From the NCBI GenBank assembly GCA_913040875.1, contig CAJWHX010000168.1, positions 1 through 7,196 of the forward strand: 7,196 nucleotides of DNA. Direction: 5' to 3'. The notes beneath the pieces were generated by a model. The model saw nothing but the letters and a program-made list of their open reading frames with translations, had not been told where the DNA came from and did not search any database. Of this stretch, positions 1 through 7,001 are shown piece by piece. The position numbers were made by a program, and so were the translations under genes. Numbering within the stretch: position 1 is the stretch's first letter; each line of letters opens with the position of its first letter. Source of the stretch: an uncultured Pseudomonadota bacterium. Lineage in GTDB: Bacteria; Myxococcota; UBA796.

Positions 1-93
1 ATCTAGTGTTGCCTCCATGATACGAATATAGCAAGACATCCATCTAGAATATCTCTCAACCTAAGGGGGGTATGTGTTTCTTACCTTTGGTAC
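1..93. other. Leader region upstream of the first gene
   Basis: This is a short stretch without a complete gene. One + frame (positions 2-31) reads SSVASMIRI and then TAG, which could be the last codons of an upstream eCIS gene, but ten codons are too few to judge. A run of six G at 65-70 lies about 23 bases before the ATG of the next gene, too far to act as a normal ribosome binding site for it. The hexamer ATCTAG occurs at 1-6 and again at 42-47. I see no convincing promoter or terminator. Confidence 0.3.
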
Positions 94-1800
94 ATGCAGA
101 ATGATCCATGGCGTATGTTTCCTTCTTTTGACGAGTCCCTTTGGCTAGAACAGGCGAAAGGGGTTCAGGTTAATGAAATGAACGCTTCGGGGCTGCATCT
201 TCCTTTACGCGGTGAAAAGCGATCAAGTTGGCCGACTCTCCCCGCAAAATATTTAGGCCAAACGGAAAGTTTGAACGCTTGGGAATTACAGCAGATTGTC
301 GATTCGATTCAAGGACTTGGAACTTCTGTTTCCTCCCTCCAATCGGAGAGTCCTAGTTCAGATGTGATTAAATTAATTTCAGAGAATCCAAATAGACCTG
401 AAGTAGTGGCCCGTCAGTTGGGCGTCAACGTTCGAGAAGTGCAACAGTTAACGTCTCGCTTAAGCACAGATAGCGGAAACTTTAGAATGCAAGACTCCGT
501 TGATGGGGGTGAAAATTCACCATCGATACGGTCTCGATCTAGAAAAGATACCGTTCACCCACTTGATCATCTTTGGGAACGTGCAACCAGTCCGATTGAA
601 CTTCCTGAATGGAAGGGTATGGGAACATCATCCTTTAAACCCACGATTGGCGAATCCGCGAAAGGTTGGCGCTTGAGTCCCAAACGAAGATCGGTTCATC
701 CCTATTCTGTTCAAGTGGACAGTACGGTATTGCAGCCATCGGCATTGAGTGACGCAGATGAACTTGAGGCTTCAGGCACATCTTCAGAGGGTTCAACACA
801 GAGTCCATGGTTCTCTGGTCCAAATCAGAGTGGAAAGGAAAAGGATGTTGCTGGGTTTGGATTTGTGCCGCAAACCATTTCTGGGGATACCAAACTCTCC
901 AGCAATGAGATTGCAATGTTTGGTGGACAAGGTAAATCTGTTCAATTGAATGTTGGAGATGTGAAAGGACAACAGGCTCGATGGTTGCAACCAAATCGAA
1001 CTGTGATTCTAGATAACGGTACAGTCATTCATGCAAAGTTGGCAAAACGATTGGGCATGGATATTAAAGCGGCGTCGAAGCAAAATCTACCACTGTCATG
1101 GACGCTTGAGGGTCTCCAGTTAAAATCAGACCATCAATCGCTTCCTACCTGGGCAAAACGAGCCTCAGGGAAACCACAGGTAAAAGCATCGCCAGATTTC
1201 TTGGTGGCTCTCGCCAAGGCATCCAGTGCTGATGATGTTGCGGAAGTCATTCTGCAAAATTCTGGTCGTTCCCAAGATGGCATTTTACCAAGAACGGCGA
1301 TGACAGCCATCGATCAAATTCGTAGAGAAGCCTATAGCTCTCTCAAAGATATGGCGAGTGCTCAACAGGAACTCTCTGATCAGATGACTGTACGGAAATC
1401 TCGAGGTGGACGAGATCGCAGTCGACGACGAGTATCTAGGACTTCACGGGTTGTTATGGATGGTCTGACTGGTCTGAAGCCAATCTCTACGGCTGCTCCA
1501 TCTTCATCAGGGGAAGCACAAGTTTCAGATAAGGTCAGTCGACTTGCTAAGCAACTTGAGAGTCTAGTGGCGTTAACAGAAGAAAACCGTCGCGATGAGG
1601 CTCGTCAAGGTGTACGTATGGCTGAAGACTCTCACGATGCAATATCTGAAGGTCAAGCCGAAGTTAAAGGTGAAGCGAGAGATTTCACTATAGATATAGA
1701 TGCCCTTCGACAAGAAGTCATGCGGGCTTTTGAACAAGAAATGTCCATACGAAGCATGCGAAGCTTCGAGAATTCAAACAACACAGATCCTTGGTGGTGA
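94..1800 (+). CDS. Uncharacterised 568-aa eCIS-cluster protein, largely low-complexity, with HTH-like motifs
   Basis: I do not recognise this protein. It has no visible signal peptide or membrane segment and no cysteine. Residues 1-90 begin with NDPWRMF. Residues 90-123 (ENPNRPEVVARQLGVNVREV and following) resemble a helix-turn-helix. Residues 125-300 are rich in Ser, Gly, Pro and charged residues and look disordered. A second HTH-like stretch lies at about 313-329 (LAKRLGMDI). Residues 366-432 look helical (FLVALAKASSADDVAEVIL, then AIDQIRREA), followed by an Arg-rich patch at 434-452. A charged helical, possibly coiled-coil tail runs from about 477 to 558, and the protein ends in DPWW. ATG 94 is the only in-frame ATG/GTG/TTG between an in-frame TAG at 4-6 and this site, but it has no clear Shine-Dalgarno sequence. 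The stop lies 3 bases before the tube-initiator gene, so the two are probably translationally coupled. By position it could be a structural accessory, an assembly factor or a cargo-linked protein. No function can be assigned. Confidence 0.85.
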   Translation: MQNDPWRMFPSFDESLWLEQAKGVQVNEMNASGLHLPLRGEKRSSWPTLPAKYLGQTESLNAWELQQIVDSIQGLGTSVSSLQSESPSSDVIKLISENPNRPEVVARQLGVNVREVQQLTSRLSTDSGNFRMQDSVDGGENSPSIRSRSRKDTVHPLDHLWERATSPIELPEWKGMGTSSFKPTIGESAKGWRLSPKRRSVHPYSVQVDSTVLQPSALSDADELEASGTSSEGSTQSPWFSGPNQSGKEKDVAGFGFVPQTISGDTKLSSNEIAMFGGQGKSVQLNVGDVKGQQARWLQPNRTVILDNGTVIHAKLAKRLGMDIKAASKQNLPLSWTLEGLQLKSDHQSLPTWAKRASGKPQVKASPDFLVALAKASSADDVAEVILQNSGRSQDGILPRTAMTAIDQIRREAYSSLKDMASAQQELSDQMTVRKSRGGRDRSRRRVSRTSRVVMDGLTGLKPISTAAPSSSGEAQVSDKVSRLAKQLESLVALTEENRRDEARQGVRMAEDSHDAISEGQAEVKGEARDFTIDIDALRQEVMRAFEQEMSIRSMRSFENSNNTDPWW

Positions 1801-1803
1801 TAC

Positions 1804-2475
1804 ATGAGTGCAGCAATTGAGAAAGCAAAATTTCGTTCGGAGATAGGGAATACCTTTACTGTTCAGTTCAACCCAACAGATATTCAGTTGGATGCGGCTG
1901 CATCTTGGGCCACCCAAGATACACAAGCAGATCAGGTGAAACTGGAATTCAAGAAGGTTGAGCCCCGTTCTTTGAGCATGACACTGATCTTTGACACCAG
2001 CACCAACAATGCGGATGTTCGTGTAACGTATGTCAATCAGCTGATGAATACATTCATATTGACAGAGATGCCGGATATAAACCCTGCACACGATCAAACG
2101 GCACAAGGGACTTTGGGAACGAAAAAACGAAATGTGCTACAGACATTTGAGTGGGGCGGATTCAGTTTCTTTGGCGCCTTAACCAAGTTGAGTACCAAGT
2201 ATACGATGTTTTCTAAGGATGGAAATCCAATTCGTGCGGAAGTCAAAGTCTCCATGAAAGAGTACATCAATCAGGATATGTTTGAAGTCGGCGGGTCACG
2301 TCACAATATCACAGTGCCACAGGTAAAACTTGTGCAGATGGAGGCCGGTCAAACACTCTCTGGAATGGCGAGTGCTCTTGGTACCACGATGTCAGCACTG
2401 GCCCAAGCAAATGGAATCTCAGATCCGTTTAGTGTTCCAGCGGGTAGTGTATTGGGAATTCCAACTGGAAACTAA
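1804..2475 (+). CDS. eCIS tube-initiator protein with C-terminal LysM domain (CIS-tube family, Afp7-like)
   Basis: The 223-residue product matches the CIS tube/LysM family represented by Afp7/Pvc7, which sits between the inner tube and the baseplate hub and starts tube polymerisation. Residues 1 to about 165 form the tube-like domain, with the typical opening (KAKFRSE, then FTVQFNPTDIQL), the segment RSLSMTLIFDTS and the later FEWGGFSFFGALTKLSTKYTMF followed by PIRAEVKVSMKEY. Residues about 176-221 form a LysM module (LVQMEAGQTLSGMASALG, then ALAQANGISDP and VPAGSVLGIP). In eCIS this LysM is thought to serve in baseplate assembly rather than wall binding. The length is normal for the family. 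ATG 1804 lies 3 bases after the preceding stop, and GGTGGTGA at the end of that gene can serve as a weak ribosome binding site. The stop TAA overlaps an ATG (TAATG). The family call is firm; the exact role is inferred from Afp/PVC structures. Confidence 0.93.
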   Translation: MSAAIEKAKFRSEIGNTFTVQFNPTDIQLDAAASWATQDTQADQVKLEFKKVEPRSLSMTLIFDTSTNNADVRVTYVNQLMNTFILTEMPDINPAHDQTAQGTLGTKKRNVLQTFEWGGFSFFGALTKLSTKYTMFSKDGNPIRAEVKVSMKEYINQDMFEVGGSRHNITVPQVKLVQMEAGQTLSGMASALGTTMSALAQANGISDPFSVPAGSVLGIPTGN

Positions 2476-2522
2476 TGAATGGTATGAGAAGATTGACCTT
2501 CTCTGCGTGTTCAATTTGGTAA
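2475..2522 (+). other. 15-codon mini-ORF overlapping the tube-initiator stop (TAATG)
   Basis: In the gap between the tube initiator and the hub, an ATG overlaps the preceding TAA and opens a frame reading MNGMRRLTFSACSIW before a TAA at 2520-2522. Stop-start overlap of this kind permits reinitiation, so it could be translated. It is short enough to have arisen by chance and has no recognisable motif. It could be a coupling leader, a remnant of a lost gene or noise. Confidence 0.15.
2486..2503 (+). other. Small inverted repeat in the intergenic gap
   Basis: GAGAAG and CTTCTC form a perfect 6-bp stem with a 6-base loop (ATTGAC). There is no following T run, so it does not look like an intrinsic terminator. 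It could be a minor mRNA structure upstream of the hub gene, or chance. Confidence 0.2.
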
Positions 2523-2550
2523 AGATACAGAAACACCTTTGGGTGAAATT

Positions 2551-2555
2551 AGGAG
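2551..2555 (+). promoter_or_regulatory. Shine-Dalgarno AGGAG that fixes the hub gene start
   Basis: AGGAG lies 7 bases before the ATG at 2563, an ideal spacing. This favours ATG 2563 over an in-frame TTG at 2539, which has no ribosome binding site and would add only eight residues (as MGEIRRYK). It is the clearest Shine-Dalgarno sequence in the window. Confidence 0.75.
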
Positions 2556-2562
2556 ATACAAG

Positions 2563-3582
2563 ATGGGACAAACCGTCATCGGCTTTGAAGTACAGATTGG
2601 GTCAGCCACTTTTAACCACAATCAGTCCAATGGTTTACTCACCGTTATTATGGAAGACCATGTGGATATGGCGAGTGTGTGCTCCATTACGGTTAGTACA
2701 GCAGAGAATCAAAAAACACAAAGTTATAAAATTGGGGACAAGGTTTCCATTAAAATTCAAAAGAGCGAAGAACTCTTTTCTGGAGAACTCATTGCAATCG
2801 ATCATTCCTTTCAAGGAAAAGGAACCTCCTCTATTATTTTGAAGTGCTTAGATCACAGTCACAGATTGGCTAGAGGTCGGCAAACTCGATTTTGGACCGA
2901 CATGAAAGATTCTGACGTGGTCAGTGAAGTGGGAGCAGAGTCTCAACTGGGAGTGGAAGTCGATCCAACGACTGAAACCCACAAGTACATTTTACAGCGC
3001 AATGAAAGCAATCTTGGATTCCTGAAGCGTTTGGCGGCTCGAAATGATTGTCAGCTGCGTGTAGAGCCGGGGAAATTATTGTTTAAAAAGGCTGATGCTG
3101 GTGGGTATGGCTATACTTTAAACACCAATACTGGTCTCATTTCTTTAAATATGTCCTACAATTCTTCTGACATGGTTCAAAATGTTGTTGTTCGAAGCTG
3201 GGATGTGATGACCAAGAAGGAAATTGTTGGCAAAGCTTCGGCATCTGATGTCCAAGCGATCGGTAGTGGACAAGGCGGATCGCAAGCTGCGGGTGTCTTT
3301 GGGGACCAGACGGCATACATCACTGATGTACCGGTGAAAACACAAGAGATGGCAGATGAATTGGCGAAGGCAGAAATGGAACGAATCGCCCGAAGGTTTG
3401 GACGTGGTAAGGCGGTCATCGTCGGGGATGGTAGTTTGCGAGCCGGATCGACCCTCACCATATCTGACTTGGGGGAGGGAGTGAATGGTGCGCATTATGT
3501 GATCTCTTCGCGCCACATTATTCGTCCACAAGTTGGATATCAGACAGAAGTAACATTTTGTTCTAACACCTTTGGCAATTAA
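2563..3582 (+). CDS. Baseplate hub protein, phage late control D / gp27-like (Afp8/VgrG N-terminal family)
   Basis: The 339-residue product is a phage protein D/VgrG hub, which trimerises at the centre of the baseplate and links the tube initiator to the spike. Family features in order: KIGDKVSIKI at about 56-65, then LFSGELIAIDHSF; a conserved DHSHRLARGRQTR at 97-109; DMKDSDVVSEVGAESQLGVEV; YILQRNESNLGFLKRLAARN from 142; and a late block with AEMERIARRFGRGKAVIVGDGSLRAG and a final GYQTEVTF. It has only the hub part. The OB-fold and needle repeats that follow it in fused spike proteins such as Afp8 or T6SS VgrG (roughly 500 residues or more) are absent. A separate gpV-type spike protein would therefore be needed, yet none follows: the next gene, 55 bases on, is gp25. 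The start is set by AGGAG; the frame stays open back to a TGA at 2494-2496 with only TTG as an earlier start. The family call is firm. Confidence 0.92.
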   Translation: MGQTVIGFEVQIGSATFNHNQSNGLLTVIMEDHVDMASVCSITVSTAENQKTQSYKIGDKVSIKIQKSEELFSGELIAIDHSFQGKGTSSIILKCLDHSHRLARGRQTRFWTDMKDSDVVSEVGAESQLGVEVDPTTETHKYILQRNESNLGFLKRLAARNDCQLRVEPGKLLFKKADAGGYGYTLNTNTGLISLNMSYNSSDMVQNVVVRSWDVMTKKEIVGKASASDVQAIGSGQGGSQAAGVFGDQTAYITDVPVKTQEMADELAKAEMERIARRFGRGKAVIVGDGSLRAGSTLTISDLGEGVNGAHYVISSRHIIRPQVGYQTEVTFCSNTFGN

Positions 3583-3637
3583 GAATTACATAATTGGCAA
3601 CCGATATAGAATTTGTCCGTTTGTAATTTGGTGATCC

Positions 3638-4021
3638 ATGAACAAGGAATTTTTGGGACGTGGTTGGGCATTTCCCTTCCATTTTGATCCTGCAACAGGT
3701 GCTGTTGCCTACTCAGAGTTTGAAGAGAATATTCGTCAAAATATTATGGTCATTATAGGCACTCGCCCAGGTGAGCGTCAAATGCTGTACGACTTTGGGT
3801 GTCGAATTCATGAGTTGATGTTTGCTCCCAGTAATTCAGCAACGGCGAGGTTGGCCAGTCAGTATGTGCACGAATCCTTAGGTCGTTGGGAATCGCGTAT
3901 TGAAGTCTTACGAGTGGGAGCCAATTTCGACCCCTCAGGTGCGATTATGGTACAACTGGTGTATCGGATCCGCGCTACAGGTCAGGTGGAGCAGCTATCA
4001 CAGATTGTGGCCAATAGTTGA
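3638..4021 (+). CDS. gp25-like baseplate wedge protein (GPW/gp25 family, Afp9-like)
   Basis: The 127-residue product has the full gp25/lysozyme-like baseplate fold signature and normal length. It opens with FLGRGWAFPFHFD, continues with EENIRQNIMVIIGTRPGERQMLYDFGCRIHELMF, and ends with a strand-rich part (IEVLRVGANFD, then MVQLVYRIRATGQVEQL). The EEnIRQ, TRPGERxM and DFGC motifs are the family hallmarks. In contractile machines gp25 joins the inner baseplate to the first sheath layer and binds the wedge formed by the gp6-like J protein, which here is the next gene downstream. ATG 3638 has only a weak GGTGAT ribosome binding site. The 55-base gap before it holds no gene. Nothing in the sequence suggests damage. 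Confidence 0.95.
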   Translation: MNKEFLGRGWAFPFHFDPATGAVAYSEFEENIRQNIMVIIGTRPGERQMLYDFGCRIHELMFAPSNSATARLASQYVHESLGRWESRIEVLRVGANFDPSGAIMVQLVYRIRATGQVEQLSQIVANS

Positions 4022-4042
4022 ATCCTTACAAAATTAAAAATT

Positions 4043-4052
4043 AAGAAGAGAG
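4043..4052 (+). promoter_or_regulatory. Purine-rich ribosome binding site of the J gene
   Basis: A purine run AAGAAGAGAG lies within the 37-base gap before ATG 4059, with ATATAT between them. It is a plausible but non-consensus Shine-Dalgarno site and supports this start, which also gives the family's usual N-terminus. Confidence 0.5.
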
Positions 4053-4058
4053 ATATAT

Positions 4059-7001
4059 ATGCCCATCAAGCCACCAAATCTAGATGATCGTCAATATGCA
4101 GATATTCTGGAAGAGATGATGCAACTTGTTCCTCAGTACTGTCCAGAATGGACCAATTTGGGTCCGGCTGATCCGGGGGTGACACTTCTACAATTGTTTT
4201 CATGGATGACTGAGATGGTGCTGTACCGAGTCAATCGAGTACCGGATAAGACGTACATTCACTTTTTGAATTTTATTGGAGAAGACCGAAAAGTGGCTCA
4301 ACCTTCAGTTGTTCCGTTGACGTTTTCTTCTCGTGTCGATCGTACGATTGAAGTGTCTCCGTATACTACGTGTGCGACTCGACAAACTGAAGAACGGTCT
4401 GCTGTGAAGTTTCTAACGACGGAACCCTTGACGATTCACTCTGCTCAGATTGAGAAACTCGTTGCGGTCAAAGGAGGCCAGAACCCTCTTGTGCGAGACA
4501 TTCCTTTTCAGAACTTTCATGACAATCCGTCAGTCTTGACGTTGAATCGAGGGCAAGGGATTCAGGTTTTTGAGATGGATCCTGTTGAGTACAGCACATA
4601 TTCTTATACCCCAGATCAATTTTTGTATGTGGCACATGAAGATTTTGAAATGATGAATGTGCTGCCAGATGAAGCGGGAAGACTCTGGGTTCAGGTTGGT
4701 GAGGACAAGCTGTCGATTCTTAGTTTCTTTGATTGGGAATACCCCAGTCACAATGGCTGGAATCCCATCGAGCAAATTACAATTCAAGATCAAGGCTTCG
4801 GTGTTGAGGAAAAGGCACTGATGGCCTCTTTCCCAGGGATTATAGAGCACAAGTTTGATGTTGGTGGTGTCAATGACCAACTTGAAGAAAGAATTCGTTT
4901 ACAGAGGTGGTGGATTCGTGGGCGTCTGAATTACGAACGCTGGGTTGTCGAGCAAATGAAGGAAGACCTAACGATCTGTTGGCGAGATGATCGTGGTGCC
5001 GAAGACCGACGCGTGAATGCAACCATGCAGGCACGGGGTAGAAGCATCGAGTTTGAAATTGAAGATTTACCACCAATGAAGGCAGGATGGCTGTTGGTAT
5101 TCCAGATGGTGAATCGGTCTATGGGCGCTGGACGCAGTGAATACTTTCCAAAGTATCGTTGGTACTATCGTCGAGGAGATGTATGGGAAGTCATATCGGA
5201 CTCTCAAGTTCGGATGCAGCAAACCAATATTTACATTGAGGGACCACTGACCGACATGGCTTCGGAAGGGATCAATCTGCGAGCGGAACGGATTGAAACA
5301 GTTGATATGGCAAGACTCTGTAGAGAGTTTGAAGTAGAAGTCCAATGGGTACGTGGAGTAGAGCGTACGCTATTGTCTGGTGAGGCAGTGAAAACCTTGC
5401 AGCCATTGGGTGATGATGATCGCCCCTGGGATCCATTTCAAGTGAATCAGAATATCCCTCCAACCATTGGGCGCAAGATTTTTATCGGCTCGGATTTACT
5501 GATCAATAGACGAAAAGAGCGTGTGACTGTCGAGATAACATACTCTTTTGAGATGAACGGTGAGCCGGTTGAGGAACCAGTAGATTCATATGCATTGCAG
5601 CTGTCCTACCGTGCTGACGATGCCTGGCGTATTGTAAACTCAAAAGACAAATTGTTTACCAAATTTCAGTTCAATAAAATGCAAGAAGGACAAGCCCCTC
5701 GAAGTGGCGTACAAAGTGTAGTCTTTCATTTGGATCCATCTGATCACATTCGAGATATCGCTCCATTCGAATTGAAAGGGAGCACCTCTGGATGGCTTCG
5801 ACTTGAACTGACAAAATCGACGTTAATGGGACAAGATGAAGATAAAAACGACCAACCGATTCAGTTCCGAATCCACAACGTAGAACTCGGTTTAAAAGGG
5901 GGTGTGGACGTTCAAGAGTACGAAGAGCCATTGCTCGGTGCTCGTGTTTTACAAATGGACTATCGAGCGGCGAATGAGCGATTGACCAAGATTGTGGCCC
6001 GTTTGGCAGGACGATCGTATACCTACCATCCATTTTATCCATTCATAGAGATTGATGATGAAAACCAGTCCTTTTACATCAAACTGGACAAGCCACTCCC
6101 TGTGGGGCGTCGTCACGCAGTGTCATTTAGATGCAACGGAGAGGCCTTCTTACCTTCTCAAGTCAAAATGGAGTGGGAAGTCTTAGAGAAGATTGGAAAA
6201 GGGCGTACAGGTTGGACGCAGATACCGAGCCAAGACGAACAAGATTTCTATGCGATGAATGAGACTGGAGTATTGGAGTTTCCGCTAATAGAATCGGTGA
6301 AGGAATCGGAAGAAGGGTTTTGGATGCGAGGCCGATTTATAGTGGATGGAGATGAGCGACTGGACAATTTGCCGTCTTTGCCACCGATTGCCAATATTAT
6401 GCTCAACACCGTCAACGGGATCAATCTCAATACCCATCGTACAGAGCGATACAGTGGTCAAGGTGTGCCGAACCAACAGATCAAGCTGCTTCGAAAACCA
6501 TTGTTTTTACATGAGCATACACAAGGGGATTCCCCATTTGGTCAGCCGGATAAGTTTGCAGACATCCGAGTGTATGTCGATGAAGACGGTGAAAGGACGG
6601 AATGGCGTTCTGTAACGGATGCCGAGATATTGATCGCAGGGAAAGATGACAAGGTCTTTACGGTGGATGCAGTAGAAGGTGTGTTGACCTTTGGAAATGG
6701 AATCCGCGGTCAGATGTTGCCATTCGGTTCGAGCAATGTTCTGGTGGATGTATACCGTGTCGTTGTTGGGAACCAAGGAAATGTGGCGCCGTTTGACATC
6801 GACGTTTGCGACAGTATTTCAGAAGTTGAAGTCATCAACTTGATGCCGGCTATTGGAGGTCGGAATGCTGAAACGATTGATGAGATCATTGAGCGGGCTC
6901 CCTCTCTGTTAACAACCAGAGATAGAGCTGTAACCGCACTGGATTTTGAAGTGATTTCCATTAATTTCCTTCTCTATATTGAATTGACCATATTTCTCTA
7001 A
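4059..7001 (+). CDS. Large baseplate J-family protein (Afp11-like), truncated at its 3' end
   Basis: This is the wedge protein (gp6-like) that forms the baseplate ring around the hub and transmits the contraction signal to the sheath. The N-terminus is diagnostic of the large eCIS J family: NLDDRQYADILEEMMQLVPQ, then CPEWTNLGPADPGVTLLQLF, then WMTEMVLYRVNRVPDKTY (residues 7 to about 66). A long strand-rich middle follows (about 100-830). The baseplate J signature comes late: EWRSVTDAEIL, VFTVDAVEGVLTFGNGIRG (FGNG at 878-881), VYRVVVGNQGNVAP (YR at 899-900), GGRNAET at 933-939 and RDRAVTALDFE at 954-964. Homologues continue from here with an LAREAS-like stretch and more sequence. Here the frame instead enters AT-rich DNA after about residue 964-967 and ends 13 or so residues later in a hydrophobic tail (INFLLYIELTIFL) that is almost certainly not native. 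The C-terminal part is missing, so as shown the product should not be functional. It could be a true pseudogene or an artefact of a chimeric contig. Confidence 0.93.
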   Translation: MPIKPPNLDDRQYADILEEMMQLVPQYCPEWTNLGPADPGVTLLQLFSWMTEMVLYRVNRVPDKTYIHFLNFIGEDRKVAQPSVVPLTFSSRVDRTIEVSPYTTCATRQTEERSAVKFLTTEPLTIHSAQIEKLVAVKGGQNPLVRDIPFQNFHDNPSVLTLNRGQGIQVFEMDPVEYSTYSYTPDQFLYVAHEDFEMMNVLPDEAGRLWVQVGEDKLSILSFFDWEYPSHNGWNPIEQITIQDQGFGVEEKALMASFPGIIEHKFDVGGVNDQLEERIRLQRWWIRGRLNYERWVVEQMKEDLTICWRDDRGAEDRRVNATMQARGRSIEFEIEDLPPMKAGWLLVFQMVNRSMGAGRSEYFPKYRWYYRRGDVWEVISDSQVRMQQTNIYIEGPLTDMASEGINLRAERIETVDMARLCREFEVEVQWVRGVERTLLSGEAVKTLQPLGDDDRPWDPFQVNQNIPPTIGRKIFIGSDLLINRRKERVTVEITYSFEMNGEPVEEPVDSYALQLSYRADDAWRIVNSKDKLFTKFQFNKMQEGQAPRSGVQSVVFHLDPSDHIRDIAPFELKGSTSGWLRLELTKSTLMGQDEDKNDQPIQFRIHNVELGLKGGVDVQEYEEPLLGARVLQMDYRAANERLTKIVARLAGRSYTYHPFYPFIEIDDENQSFYIKLDKPLPVGRRHAVSFRCNGEAFLPSQVKMEWEVLEKIGKGRTGWTQIPSQDEQDFYAMNETGVLEFPLIESVKESEEGFWMRGRFIVDGDERLDNLPSLPPIANIMLNTVNGINLNTHRTERYSGQGVPNQQIKLLRKPLFLHEHTQGDSPFGQPDKFADIRVYVDEDGERTEWRSVTDAEILIAGKDDKVFTVDAVEGVLTFGNGIRGQMLPFGSSNVLVDVYRVVVGNQGNVAPFDIDVCDSISEVEVINLMPAIGGRNAETIDEIIERAPSLLTTRDRAVTALDFEVISINFLLYIELTIFL

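Noticed and set aside
635..994. Minus-strand frame of 119 codons, with other overlapping frames at 749-949 (+) and 793-990 (-)
   Set aside because: They lie wholly inside the 568-residue gene, show no motif and have unlikely composition; they are shadow frames.
1774..2106. Minus-strand frame of 110 codons across the start of the tube-initiator gene
   Set aside because: It is antisense to a firm CIS-tube gene, rich in Cys, Ile and Arg in a non-protein-like way, and has no ribosome binding site.
2486..2503. Possible intrinsic terminator after the tube-initiator gene
   Set aside because: The stem is only 6 bp, with no T run after it, and the hub gene downstream clearly belongs to the same operon.
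2330..2842. Plus-strand frame of 170 codons bridging the tube-initiator and hub genes
   Set aside because: It overlaps two well-supported family members in another frame, and its Trp/Lys-rich product resembles nothing.
3145..3531. Minus-strand frames within the hub gene (3145-3531 and 3177-3461)
   Set aside because: They are antisense to conserved hub sequence and carry no domain signature.
4530..6961. Several minus-strand frames and one plus-strand frame (6346-6615) inside the J gene
   Set aside because: The J protein is continuous and family-like through this whole region, so these are shadow frames.
94..7001. Ordinary myophage tail or T6SS instead of an eCIS
   Set aside because: The CIS-tube/LysM protein together with the approximately 1000-residue J family fits eCIS; no phage head or lysis genes and no TssJLM/TssK-type genes are present, although only part of the cluster is visible.
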